Positions 1 through 8,284 of a stretch of 13,921 nucleotides of DNA are shown here, in pieces. Below the pieces are notes generated by a model. The model worked only from the letters and a program-made list of their open reading frames with translations. It ran no database searches and had not been told where the DNA came from. How positions within the stretch are numbered: the first letter of the stretch is position 1; every line of letters begins with the position of its first letter. Position numbers and translations under genes: made by a program. The stretch comes from Rikenellaceae bacterium (GTDB lineage Bacteria; Bacteroidota; Bacteroidia; Bacteroidales; UBA932): contig DPKJ01000007.1 of assembly GCA_003542575.1 (NCBI GenBank), forward strand, positions 62,692 through 76,612. Direction: 5' to 3'.

Positions 1-5
1 TTTGA

Positions 6-779
6 TCACTTTTTTACAAGCTCAATTCTGTACATCTTTGGCCAGTATTTACCGGTGACATAGATGTGACCGTTGGCAGGATTGTAGGCTATCCCATTTA
101 ATACATCTGTTCTGGAGGTCCTTAGAGATAACGGAAGTAACCCTTTGCAATCGACTGTTGCTCTTACCTCACCTGTTGCCGGGTTTATTATTACAATTGT
201 TTCGCTCTCATAAATATTAGCCCAAACCTCGCCATTGATATACTCAAGTTCATTCAATGCAGTGACCTTTTTGCCATTCATCTTAACCTCAACCCTGGAG
301 ATCTCCCTGAAATTTTCCGGGTCATGAAAATAGAGAAATGCCGACCCATCGCTTGCGATAAGTTGCTTTCCGTCTGTTGTCAAGCCCCACCCCTCTCTGG
401 GAAGGTAAAACGCACCAAGCTTTTTGAATGTTTTAATGTCGTAAACAAGAACCTCTCTCTCCATCCAGGTTAAAAGATAGAGCCTGTCCTTAAAGACTAC
501 TGCTCCCTCTGCAAAATACTTGGCTGCTAAATTGAAGCTTCTGACAGTTGTGCCTCTTGCAAGATCAACCTCTCTGAAATATGACTGACCATACTGCCCT
601 GAACTTTCGTATAACCTGCCCTCATGAAAGAACAGCCCTTGTGTGTAGGCATTAACATCATGAGGCAGCACTTCAGTAACCTTAGCTTTATAGCTTACAG
701 GCACCTTACTCTGTGCAGAGCACTTAACTGCAGGCATTGTTGCCATTATTGTCATGATTATTAAAAGTTGCCTTAACAT
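6..779 (-). CDS. Glutaminyl-peptide cyclotransferase, plant-type beta-propeller, exported
   Basis: Predicted to convert N-terminal glutamine of exported proteins to pyroglutamate, releasing ammonia, in the periplasm. The 257-residue protein has a Sec signal peptide (hydrophobic residues 4-19) with a likely signal-peptidase I site A22|Q23. Cys20 is preceded by Lys and is not a good lipobox. Signature segments of the single-domain beta-propeller cyclotransferase family (Glu_cyclase_2) occur in order: YTQGLFF (45-51), YESSGQYG (57-64, with the conserved Glu58), GWGLTTDG (130-137), LNELEY (175-180), VWANIY (185-190), VLNGIAY (226-232) and VTGKYWPKMY (241-250). It is not the zinc-dependent animal-type enzyme. 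The gene is complete, ending in TGA at the left edge of the window, and lies 15 nt downstream of pyrG on the same strand, so it is probably read from the pyrG promoter. Family assignment is firm; the physiological substrates are inferred. Confidence 0.93.
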   Translation of the reverse strand: MLRQLLIIMTIMATMPAVKCSAQSKVPVSYKAKVTEVLPHDVNAYTQGLFFHEGRLYESSGQYGQSYFREVDLARGTTVRSFNLAAKYFAEGAVVFKDRLYLLTWMEREVLVYDIKTFKKLGAFYLPREGWGLTTDGKQLIASDGSAFLYFHDPENFREISRVEVKMNGKKVTALNELEYINGEVWANIYESETIVIINPATGEVRATVDCKGLLPLSLRTSRTDVLNGIAYNPANGHIYVTGKYWPKMYRIELVKK

Positions 780-794
780 ACTTAAAAATCAGTA

Positions 795-2408
795 TTAACG
801 TAGCTTTCTCTTAAGTGCTGCCTCTACCAAAGATACAAACAGCGGATGGGGATTCTCGGGAGTACTCTTAAGCTCAGGGTGGAACTGAACGCCAATGAAA
901 AACGGATGCTCAGGCAGCTCAACTATCTCAACAAGGCCAGTGTCGTTGTTCTTGCCACTTGGTATTAACCCGGCTTGAGCCAGCATATCAACATAGGTGT
1001 TATTCATCTCATAACGGTGCCTGTGTCTCTCAGAAATATCCAGAGTTTTATATATCCTGTGTGCTAATGAGCCCTCCTCAATCCTACACTGGTATTTGCC
1101 CAGACGCATTGTACCACCTTTTGCTGTGAGAGATTTCTGATCTTCCATCAGGTCGATTACAGGATTCTTTGCATTAGCTTTAATTTCGGTTGTCATTGCA
1201 TCTTCAAGCTTGAGTACATTCCTTGAATATTCAATCACTGCCATTTGCATGCCAAGGCATATACCAAGGAAAGGAATTTTATTGATTCTCGCATATTCAA
1301 TGGCAACAATCTTACCCTCAATACCCCTTTCACCAAAGCCCGGAGCAACAAGAATTCCATCCATATCTTTTAGAAAACCATCTACTGTTGAAGCTGTTAT
1401 ATGCTCACTATGAATGCTGTGAACATTCACCTTGCACTCATTCTCTGCTCCTGCGTGAATAAAAGATTCTAGAATTGATTTATAGGCATCCTGAAGCTCA
1501 ACATACTTACCTACAAGAGCAATGTTAACTTCGTTTTTAGGGTTAAACAGCCTGTCCAGAAATGATCTCCATTTTGCAAGGTCAGGAGTGTTGTCAATAG
1601 CACTTAACTGAAATTTTTTCAATACAAGTTCATCAAGCTTCTCCTTTACCATAAGCAAAGGAACCTCATATATACTCTTGGCATCAATCGATTCAATTAC
1701 AGCATTAATCCTCACATTACAAAACAGTGCAACCTTTCTTCTGATCTCTGCAGGAAGAGGGTGCTCGGTTCTGCACACAATCACGTCAGGATGAACCCCG
1801 TTTTGCTGCAACATTCTAACCGAGTGCTGAGTAGGTTTGGTCTTTAGCTCTTTTGCTGCACTCAGGTAAGGTACCAGAGTCAGATGTACTACCAGACAAT
1901 CTTCGTCGGGAAGTTCCCATTGAAGCTGACGTACAGCCTCAACAAATGGCAAAGACTCAATATCACCAACAGTTCCGCCAAGCTCAGTAATTATTACGTC
2001 GTATTTGCCTGTCTTGCCCAAATTGAGCATTCTGCGTTTAATCTCATCCGTAATATGGGGCACTACCTGAACTGTTTTGCCCAAATATGCTCCCTCTCTC
2101 TCCTTGTCAATAACGGTTCTGTAAATTTTACCGGTAGTCACATTGTTTGCCCTGGAGGTGAAAACATTCAGAAACCTCTCATAATGTCCAAGATCAAGAT
2201 CAGTCTCTGCTCCATCTTCTGTAACATAGCATTCGCCATGCTCATACGGGTTGAGAGTACCGGGATCGACATTTATATATGGATCAAATTTCTGAATCGT
2301 GACAGAGAGTCCTCTGGCTTGTAATAATTTTGCCAGCGATGCTGAAATAATACCTTTTCCCAGGGAAGAGGTAACTCCTCCCAGAACAAAAACATATTTG
2401 GTGCTCAT
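795..2408 (-). CDS. pyrG: CTP synthase (glutamine-hydrolysing)
   Basis: Makes CTP from UTP, ATP and glutamine (EC 6.3.4.2), the last step of de novo pyrimidine nucleotide synthesis, in the cytoplasm. The 537-residue length is normal. The N-terminal amidoligase domain (about 1-270) carries the nucleotide-binding loop GGVTSSLGKG (10-19), EHGECYVTEDGAETDLDLGHYERF (56-79; only key residues matter here), ELGGTVGDIES (142-152) and the CTP/UTP-site segment KPTQHSVR (191-198). The C-terminal class I glutamine amidotransferase domain (about 293-535) has the oxyanion segment PGFGERG (356-362), the nucleophile Cys384 in GICLGMQ (382-388), and the His510/Glu512 pair in FHPE (509-512). All catalytic residues are present. 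The start has a predicted promoter about 30 nt upstream. The cyclotransferase gene follows 15 nt downstream, suggesting a two-gene operon. Confidence 0.99.
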   Translation of the reverse strand: MSTKYVFVLGGVTSSLGKGIISASLAKLLQARGLSVTIQKFDPYINVDPGTLNPYEHGECYVTEDGAETDLDLGHYERFLNVFTSRANNVTTGKIYRTVIDKEREGAYLGKTVQVVPHITDEIKRRMLNLGKTGKYDVIITELGGTVGDIESLPFVEAVRQLQWELPDEDCLVVHLTLVPYLSAAKELKTKPTQHSVRMLQQNGVHPDVIVCRTEHPLPAEIRRKVALFCNVRINAVIESIDAKSIYEVPLLMVKEKLDELVLKKFQLSAIDNTPDLAKWRSFLDRLFNPKNEVNIALVGKYVELQDAYKSILESFIHAGAENECKVNVHSIHSEHITASTVDGFLKDMDGILVAPGFGERGIEGKIVAIEYARINKIPFLGICLGMQMAVIEYSRNVLKLEDAMTTEIKANAKNPVIDLMEDQKSLTAKGGTMRLGKYQCRIEEGSLAHRIYKTLDISERHRHRYEMNNTYVDMLAQAGLIPSGKNNDTGLVEIVELPEHPFFIGVQFHPELKSTPENPHPLFVSLVEAALKRKLR

Positions 2409-2437
2409 AAGTTAATACGGATTGTTATACAGGGATA

Positions 2438-2469
2438 CAAAGATAGTACAAACTGACGGTTATTACCAA
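2438..2469 (-). promoter_or_regulatory. Predicted Bacteroidota promoter of pyrG
   Basis: On the minus strand, TATCTTTG (2445 to 2438) fits the -7 consensus TAnnTTTG in every fixed position. TTG (2469 to 2467) lies upstream with a 21-bp spacer, within the usual range for the primary sigma factor of this phylum. Transcription would start near 2431, giving a leader of about 20-25 nt before the pyrG ATG. This is a motif match only; no start site is measured. Confidence 0.6.
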
Positions 2470-2477
2470 TTAATCTT

Positions 2478-2485
2478 TATTTTTG
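2478..2485 (+). promoter_or_regulatory. Predicted -7 element for the thioesterase gene
   Basis: TATTTTTG fits TAnnTTTG in every fixed position and lies about 40 nt before the thioesterase ATG, implying a leader of about 30-35 nt. No TTG stands 19-21 bp upstream (the stretch 2454-2460 reads tgacggt), so the -33 element is weak or missing. It lies back-to-back with the pyrG promoter in a 116-bp gap, and the pyrG -33 box lies only about 9 bp from this -7 box. Confidence 0.45.
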
Positions 2486-2524
2486 AGCCATGTTTCAGAT
2501 CACTAAAAACTTAATAATTTCGGG

Positions 2525-3253
2525 ATGAGCACATACAAAGAGAACTTCACGGTTAAAACTTACGAAACAGATCATACTGGTAAATACAAACCAACTTCAT
2601 GGATGTACCATATGCAGGAGATGGCTAATATTCACGCCCTGTCATTGGGTTTTGGATACGATAACCTTATCGGTGAAGGCATTGCCTGGGTACTCTCAAG
2701 AATTCATGTTAAGTTTCTCAAACTGCCTACTTGGAAAGACAAACTTACAATTGAGACATGGCACAAGGGCAGCGACCGGCTCTTTGGGTTCAGAGATTAC
2801 CAGGCATGCGATCCGGAAGGTAATCCCATAATCCTGACAACCTCTTCATGGCTCATAATCAACACAAATACCAGAAGAGTACAGAGAATGGATTCAATAC
2901 TGGGCAGCGACTATGCCGGTGCACATCTTGTTAATGCAATTGATGAGCCTGCCGAAAGGCTGGTATCTCCTCAAGGTATGGAGTTACGTGGCAGTGTAAA
3001 AGTGAATATTTCTGATATTGACATAAACCAGCATGCCAACAACATCCGCTATATGGAGTGGTCTATGAACCATATAAGTACTGAGCTTTCATCAAAAATG
3101 CATGTAACTGAATTATGGATTAACTTCAACAACGAATGTCGCCTGAATGACGTTGTTGATATCTATGTTAAAGAGGCAGATATGATATTCGCAGAGGGCA
3201 AAAGAGGAGAGATTTCTGTATTTCAGGCCAGAATTGGTTACAGCCTGAACTGA
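2525..3253 (+). CDS. Acyl-ACP thioesterase
   Basis: Predicted to hydrolyse acyl-acyl carrier protein and release free fatty acids in the cytoplasm. The 242-residue protein has the tandem hot-dog architecture of the bacterial acyl-ACP thioesterase family (Acyl-ACP_TE). The first half contains YKPTSWMYHMQEMANIHA (21-38), typical of this family's opening helix, and the second half contains DIDINQHANNIRYMEW (164-179). That second segment matches the active-site region of plant FatA/FatB-like enzymes, with Asp166, Asn168 and His170 as candidate catalytic residues. There is no signal peptide. The ATG is preceded by AT-rich sequence without a Shine-Dalgarno, as is normal in this phylum. The gene is divergent from pyrG and is followed by a 172-nt gap, so it is probably monocistronic. 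Chain-length specificity cannot be read from the sequence. Confidence 0.93.
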   Translation: MSTYKENFTVKTYETDHTGKYKPTSWMYHMQEMANIHALSLGFGYDNLIGEGIAWVLSRIHVKFLKLPTWKDKLTIETWHKGSDRLFGFRDYQACDPEGNPIILTTSSWLIINTNTRRVQRMDSILGSDYAGAHLVNAIDEPAERLVSPQGMELRGSVKVNISDIDINQHANNIRYMEWSMNHISTELSSKMHVTELWINFNNECRLNDVVDIYVKEADMIFAEGKRGEISVFQARIGYSLN

Positions 3254-3272
3254 TACGGAAAATTTTGCACAA

Positions 3273-3300
3273 TGTCAATATTTCTAAGCTGCCATTGACA
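3273..3300. repeat. Inverted repeat after the thioesterase gene
   Basis: TGTCAAT (3273-3279) and ATTGACA (3294-3300) are perfect 7-bp inverted arms around a 14-nt loop, 20 nt past the thioesterase stop. There is no T-run after the right arm, so it is not a textbook intrinsic terminator. It could be a weak RNA hairpin at the transcript end or an operator, or chance. Confidence 0.3.
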
Positions 3301-3358
3301 AACCTAAGATTCAATCAGTTGAATAGTTTAAAATTTTTACACTTTTTTTAAATAAAAG

Positions 3359-3389
3359 TTGATTATTTAATCATAATGATTTAATTTAG
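3359..3389 (+). promoter_or_regulatory. Predicted promoter of the peptidase-receptor operon with a palindrome in its spacer
   Basis: TTG (3359-3361), a 20-bp spacer, and TAATTTAG (3382-3389), which differs from TAnnTTTG at one fixed position. Transcription would start near 3395, about 30 nt before the ATG at 3426. Inside the spacer, AATCATAATGATT (3369-3381) is a perfect 6-bp-arm palindrome around a single central A, placed where a bound regulator would block or modulate polymerase. The whole gap 3254-3425 is very AT-rich, so chance palindromes are not rare. Confidence 0.4.
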
Positions 3390-3425
3390 TGGCGATAACA
3401 TTACTTACCCTCTAAAAATATTTTT

Positions 3426-4817
3426 ATGAGAAAATCATTATTTTTATTCGCATTTATTTTGCTATGTCAAGCATGTTTAAAAGACGAAATTATTAATCAT
3501 CAAACATCAGATCCGGGACTGATAAGTATTGAAACAAAATCAAATTTTAAATTTGATTATCAAAATCTTATTAAAGACTCTCTTTATTGGAAGAATTTAA
3601 GCGGAGAAGAAAAATTGAGAGAATGTCAAATTCCTGATTCGCTATTACGTTATCTCACTACTGAAAACTTAGCGGAGATTTGTTTTAACTATCCACTTTA
3701 CTTTGAATTTGCTTTTTCAAATAATGAAGAAATGGAGATAACTAGAATGATTAACGCTTATAATGGGCTAGCTGAACTTTCAAAAAGAGAAGATGGTGCA
3801 TATCAATTGATGAAAATATATGATAAATTAGAAATAAATAATAATAAGGATAATAATGCTAAATTTGTGAATCCATTAAAACTAAAGTATATCGAGCTAC
3901 TTCTAACTAACAAATTATTTATTAATCAGATCAAAGAAAGTCATCAGCAGGAGTTATTCCATATATTCGAAAAAAAACTTTCTGAAAAGAATTTAAATAA
4001 AAAGATATATGGCAGTTATAGTACTGAAATTATTGATAAGTACATAAGAAAGAAATCTTCTTTATTGGTTAAAAATCAAGGTCCTTTCGGTGAAAATACT
4101 TTTCAATCAACAACCGTCTTAACTCCGTTTGGAAAAAACGTCTTAGGGTATATTAATCAGGAATTTACACCCACAGAAAAATACAATGTGACTCAAGTTG
4201 TACTTGATACTTACAATGTGGAACTAATCGATAGCGCATCAAGAACTTATAATTGTCATAGTTATGCTTGGAATATCTCTAATGGTGGTTCAGTATGTTG
4301 GATAGATGCAACCATTTTTTCATACAATGACAATATTTCTAACTATTTAATTAACGACCTTTACTCCACAAACGAACCTAACAACTCATATGGTTATAGA
4401 AGAATTTTTTATTATAATGGTGATCATTCGGCAATTTTATCATATGGGAGTCCATCGAATGTCTATCAATCAAAATGGGGTAGTGGTCCATTAGTAAGGC
4501 ACTCACCTACTAATGTTCCATCATCTTACAATCCAAATTACCGGACAATATACTTTAATCCAGGCATATATGGAGAGCAAAATATAAGTTTAGGCAACAA
4601 TTATAACTATACCGTCTATCCTAATATGAGTTATGCAACTTATGATTGGTTTATTGATGATTCGGATGGCAAATGTACTATTATCACTCAAAATGGTAAC
4701 ACTGCTTTAATATCATTTGAAAGAGGAGGCACATTTCAAATATATTGCAATATTTATAATGCCTTTGGAGTTCTAGCATATACCACATTTTTTGAAGTAT
4801 TAAACGCAGATATGTAA
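3426..4817 (+). CDS. Surface-type lipoprotein with NlpC/P60-like cysteine-peptidase signature and C-terminal Ig/PKD-like domain
   Basis: No characterised homologue recognised; 463 residues. Residues 1-17 form a lipoprotein signal peptide ending at Cys17. The next residues, LKDE, resemble the acidic lipoprotein export signal that sends Bacteroidota lipoproteins to the cell surface. Residues about 50-190 are helical and resemble the N-terminal regions of many uncharacterised Bacteroides lipoproteins. Residues about 270-380 hold YNCHSYAW (275-282), GDHSAI (332-337) and SKWGSGPLVRHSP (349-361). This pattern suggests a papain-fold hydrolase with Cys277 as nucleophile and His334 as base; the third residue is not assigned. 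Residues about 383-460 resemble an Ig/PKD-like beta-sandwich (YDWFIDDSDG at 406-415, then FERGGTFQIY at 431-440). It is the first gene of a tight operon with the TonB receptor 4 nt downstream. AT content is high. Lipoprotein status is likely; enzymatic activity is inference. Confidence 0.75.
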   Translation: MRKSLFLFAFILLCQACLKDEIINHQTSDPGLISIETKSNFKFDYQNLIKDSLYWKNLSGEEKLRECQIPDSLLRYLTTENLAEICFNYPLYFEFAFSNNEEMEITRMINAYNGLAELSKREDGAYQLMKIYDKLEINNNKDNNAKFVNPLKLKYIELLLTNKLFINQIKESHQQELFHIFEKKLSEKNLNKKIYGSYSTEIIDKYIRKKSSLLVKNQGPFGENTFQSTTVLTPFGKNVLGYINQEFTPTEKYNVTQVVLDTYNVELIDSASRTYNCHSYAWNISNGGSVCWIDATIFSYNDNISNYLINDLYSTNEPNNSYGYRRIFYYNGDHSAILSYGSPSNVYQSKWGSGPLVRHSPTNVPSSYNPNYRTIYFNPGIYGEQNISLGNNYNYTVYPNMSYATYDWFIDDSDGKCTIITQNGNTALISFERGGTFQIYCNIYNAFGVLAYTTFFEVLNADM

Positions 4818-4821
4818 TACG

Positions 4822-7326
4822 TTGAAAAAGATTACTATCATATTATTAATCCAACTTATTCTTCCAGTACTATCAATCGCACAAAAAAACGTGTTAGTTT
4901 CTGGAAATATCATTGATGGAAGCAATGGGGAAAGAATCCCTTATGCTTCCATCAATTCCCTTGATTATAAAATTGTAGAGCATTCAGATGAAACAGGTTC
5001 TTTTCAAATTTCGCTAATACAAGGCAGTATATTATTGATCTTTAATAGCGTCGGCTTTAAGTCAGAGTACATCCGACTGAACGTGAACAATGACACTACT
5101 ATTATTGTTAGCATGGATCAGGTTAACACCTTGAATGAGGCAAGGATTTATGCTCAAAGAATAAATAATGTTCAAAATTCAAGAATGAGTTTTATTGAGC
5201 TTCCTATCAATTTATTAAAGAAAGCACCTACACTTTTAGGAGAAGTTGATATTTTTAAGTACATCCAATTAATGCCTGGTGTTCAAAGCAGTGGTGACGG
5301 GAAAGCTGGGTTCTATGTTAGAGGTGGCAACAACGATCAGAATATGATAATTTTTGATGGTGCAACCCTATATAATCCAGAACATATGAAAGGGTTCGTT
5401 TCAATATTTGACTCTGAAATTGTTGATAGAGTTTTAGTGTATCGTGGTGGGTTTCCCGCTAAATATGGATCTCGATTATCTAGTGTTGTTGATATCAGTA
5501 TTCGAGACGGTGACTATAAAAAATATCACGGTTCAGCCTCAATTGGACTTTTATCAGGTAAGCTGAATTTTGAGGGACCTGTTATTTCTAATAGAACATC
5601 GTTTATTCTGGCTGCAAGAAGATCACATTATAATTTCATTGCTAATAATTTTTTGCGTGCTGTATATGATGTTCCAGAAGCATTAAATCAGTTTTCAAAT
5701 CTCTCATTTTATGATTTAAATGCAAAGATGAGCCACATGATAAGCGACAGCAACAAGCTTTCGTTAAGCTTTTATCAAGGTGTTGATAATTCTGACTACG
5801 ATGGTAAAGTAAATCAATCTGAAGAGACGAATAACCAAAGAACTATCAAGTATAAAAGCAAATATGATTCTAAAAACAAATGGGGCAACTCAATGATTGG
5901 CTTTAACTGGCATCATAAAATTAGTGGAGGAAAAACTCTTAATACTAAATTTTTTTATACTACATATAAATATCTGTATAATGTTGAATCATTTTCTGAA
6001 CACACTGTATCAATACCTAATTCACTAGAAATTATTAATTCAAACACTAACAGATCTGTGGTGAGCTATGATTCAAAAATAAAAGAGATATCTGTCGGTC
6101 CTGAAATTATCATTAAATCAGGCAAGCATTCGTACAATGCAGGAATTTTACTATCGTTTCAGCAATTTGATCCATTTATCAATACATATCGTTATACATC
6201 AATAACTACGTCTGGTATAAATGCAGAAACACTTTCTGAAAACAGAAATGGATTCAAATCGGCAATATATACATCAGCACTGTACGCTGAAAAAGACACG
6301 GATTTTAATAGTCTTAGTATTAATACAGGAGCACGTATAAATTTGTATTCCTTGAATGGCAAAAATAAACTCTTCATTGAACCTCGCGTTGGTCTTAGAT
6401 TTTTAATTTTGACAAACTTTTCATTAAAAGCTTCTTACACCAAGATGTCCCAACCAATTCATCTTTTAAGCAGTTCCAATCTAGTATTACCCTCAGATAT
6501 CTGGGTTCCTGCAACAAAATCAATTCAACCAATGACTTCTAATCTTTTTTCTGTTGGATTATTTTATGATTTACTTAACAGTGTAAATTTTTCATTGGAG
6601 GCTTATTATAAGGACTTTAACAATGCTCTTGAATATAAAGATGGTGCATCATTCATAAACAATCCCGACAGTTGGGAAGACATGGTTTATTCCGGAAAGG
6701 GTTTGTCCTATGGGTTGGAATTATTAGCTCAGAAAAATATTGGAAAGCTCACTGGCAGTTTATCATATACATGGAGTAAATCGCTTAGACTGTTTGACAG
6801 AGATAATAACATCGTGAATGAAGGGAAATCTTTTTATGCAAAAAATGACTGCCGCAATAATTTTGCATTTAATATTTCGCATGTTATCAGTAAAAGAGTT
6901 GACATATCTGCAACTTTTGCTTATAAAACAGGCAGTAGAGGGACACTTTCAGAAACAATTTTACTTGGGAGAACGATATTTGTTTCAAATACACTTACTC
7001 CAGAATCCGGATATCTTTCAGGTAATCACCCATCTCCGATAATTAATCCATCGGGTAGCGTAACTCTTACTTCATATGAAAAAATTAAATCATACACTGT
7101 AAAAAACGGATATAAACTCCCGGATTATCATCGATTAGACATTGGAATAAACTATCATATTTACCATCAAATAGGAACAAGCACTTTAAGTCTGAGCATA
7201 TATAATTTGTACAATCATTTTAATATTCATTCGGTCTATCCTGATTATGAAAATAATAAAAATGTTCTGAAAGGAATATGTCTATTTCCATTCATGCCTT
7301 CATTAAGTTACTCTTATAAGTTTTAA
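4822..7326 (+). CDS. TonB-dependent outer-membrane receptor with N-terminal carboxypeptidase-regulatory-like domain
   Basis: Outer-membrane active transporter driven by TonB-ExbBD; substrate unknown. 834 residues: signal peptide 1-20 with a predicted cleavage A20|Q21; a CarboxypepD_reg-like beta-sandwich at about 25-105 (VSGNIIDGSNGERIPYASI opening); a plug domain at about 130-230 with LMPGVQSSGDGKAGFYVRGG (150-169), IFDGATLYNPEHMKG (177-191) and YRGGFPAKYGSRLSSVVDI (207-225); then a 22-strand-type barrel ending in the terminal aromatic SYKF. The start is TTG at 4822: it gives the complete signal peptide, no in-frame ATG occurs before Met98, and it lies 4 nt after the stop of the lipoprotein gene, which suggests translational coupling. 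DUF4249 follows 4 nt downstream, a pairing typical of this receptor subfamily. It has no adjacent SusD, so it is not a standard glycan-utilisation receptor. Confidence 0.93.
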   Translation: MKKITIILLIQLILPVLSIAQKNVLVSGNIIDGSNGERIPYASINSLDYKIVEHSDETGSFQISLIQGSILLIFNSVGFKSEYIRLNVNNDTTIIVSMDQVNTLNEARIYAQRINNVQNSRMSFIELPINLLKKAPTLLGEVDIFKYIQLMPGVQSSGDGKAGFYVRGGNNDQNMIIFDGATLYNPEHMKGFVSIFDSEIVDRVLVYRGGFPAKYGSRLSSVVDISIRDGDYKKYHGSASIGLLSGKLNFEGPVISNRTSFILAARRSHYNFIANNFLRAVYDVPEALNQFSNLSFYDLNAKMSHMISDSNKLSLSFYQGVDNSDYDGKVNQSEETNNQRTIKYKSKYDSKNKWGNSMIGFNWHHKISGGKTLNTKFFYTTYKYLYNVESFSEHTVSIPNSLEIINSNTNRSVVSYDSKIKEISVGPEIIIKSGKHSYNAGILLSFQQFDPFINTYRYTSITTSGINAETLSENRNGFKSAIYTSALYAEKDTDFNSLSINTGARINLYSLNGKNKLFIEPRVGLRFLILTNFSLKASYTKMSQPIHLLSSSNLVLPSDIWVPATKSIQPMTSNLFSVGLFYDLLNSVNFSLEAYYKDFNNALEYKDGASFINNPDSWEDMVYSGKGLSYGLELLAQKNIGKLTGSLSYTWSKSLRLFDRDNNIVNEGKSFYAKNDCRNNFAFNISHVISKRVDISATFAYKTGSRGTLSETILLGRTIFVSNTLTPESGYLSGNHPSPIINPSGSVTLTSYEKIKSYTVKNGYKLPDYHRLDIGINYHIYHQIGTSTLSLSIYNLYNHFNIHSVYPDYENNKNVLKGICLFPFMPSLSYSYKF

Positions 7327-7330
7327 TTAA

Positions 7331-8284
7331 ATGAAAAAAAAGTACTTATTATTTCTATTCATCACAATAATAATTGGCTGTGAACAAACACTTAATTTTG
7401 ATGGTGAACTTACTGAATCAAAATTAACCGTTGGAGCTCTGGCCAATCCAGACACCTGTTTATCTCTATATTTATACAAATCAACATTTTTCTTAGATGA
7501 TGATCTTTTATCTGATGAACAATTCTATTCGGTTCAAAATGCTATTGTATGGCTTAAAACATCAGATTCTATTTATTATCTACGCTATAACTCCAATAAT
7601 CATCAATATATTTCCGATTATAAACCTTTAATTGGAGATAGAATTGAAATTAATGCATCTAAAGAAGGATTTGAAATTATTAAAGGGAATACCCAAATCA
7701 AATCTAAATCAGATTTTCAAATAGTTGAATCAATAACATTTTATAACGAGAACCCAAAGAAGATTATGGATGATGGTTTTTTACATCCAATTGACAATAC
7801 CGGAAACGATACAATTATTAAGATAGTTTGTAAGATTTCTGATCCATCAAACGAAAATAATTATTATCGTTTGAATGTTAGGAGCATAGGCAGCTCAAAG
7901 CCCGCGCCTTTAGGATACTCAGACTTTGCTTTTGCAAATGACATTTTTGCTTCAAATGATATTTTGTTTTTTGATAACAGCATTTCAAAATCAATTGAGG
8001 GTTGGCCAAAGCATTTCTCAAATGTATTTGATGATAGGCTATTCAACGGAAAAAGTTATATTTTTACCATTGAATCAAGACAAAGAAACGGTTTGTTTAA
8101 TTGGATAGAAATTGACTTACAACACATATCATATGATTTCTACAAATACCTTAAAAGCATAGAGTTGGCCAAGTGTTCTACCAACGACATACATTCAGAA
8201 CCCGTTAAGATATACTCAAATATTGAAAATGGATACGGAGTTTTTGGAAGTTTAACAAGCAATAAATACATAATACACTTTTAA
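7331..8284 (+). CDS. DUF4249 lipoprotein, partner of the TonB receptor
   Basis: 317 residues with a clear lipobox IIIGC (Cys17). It has the family layout: a Cys followed by an acidic spacer, then KLTVGALANPDTCLSLYLYKS (31-51), a beta-rich Ig-like region with Asp/Glu clusters (DDDLLSDEQ at 56-64), and the conserved C-terminal GYGVFGS segment (301-307). DUF4249 proteins are commonly encoded directly downstream of CarboxypepD_reg-like TonB receptors, as here with a 4-nt gap. A role as a surface or periplasmic accessory to the receptor is inferred from that pairing; no biochemical function is established to my knowledge. The first codons contain a run of eight A (Lys-Lys-Lys) with no frame disturbance. 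It shares the high AT content of the two genes upstream. Confidence 0.88.
   Translation: MKKKYLLFLFITIIIGCEQTLNFDGELTESKLTVGALANPDTCLSLYLYKSTFFLDDDLLSDEQFYSVQNAIVWLKTSDSIYYLRYNSNNHQYISDYKPLIGDRIEINASKEGFEIIKGNTQIKSKSDFQIVESITFYNENPKKIMDDGFLHPIDNTGNDTIIKIVCKISDPSNENNYYRLNVRSIGSSKPAPLGYSDFAFANDIFASNDILFFDNSISKSIEGWPKHFSNVFDDRLFNGKSYIFTIESRQRNGLFNWIEIDLQHISYDFYKYLKSIELAKCSTNDIHSEPVKIYSNIENGYGVFGSLTSNKYIIHF

Noticed and set aside
1884..2324. 146-codon plus-strand frame opposite pyrG
   Set aside because: Lies entirely inside the well-supported pyrG coding region; composition and Cys/Ile content look like an antisense shadow.
3363..3375. 13-nt string TTATTTAATCATA repeated at 11114-11126, both near gene starts
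   Set aside because: In a 14-kb AT-rich window a shared 13-mer of A/T is expected by chance; orientation relative to the two genes also differs.
7331..7345. Run of eight A at the start of the DUF4249 gene as a second slippery site
   Set aside because: The reading frame is intact through it (Lys-Lys-Lys), and A-rich starts are common in this phylum.
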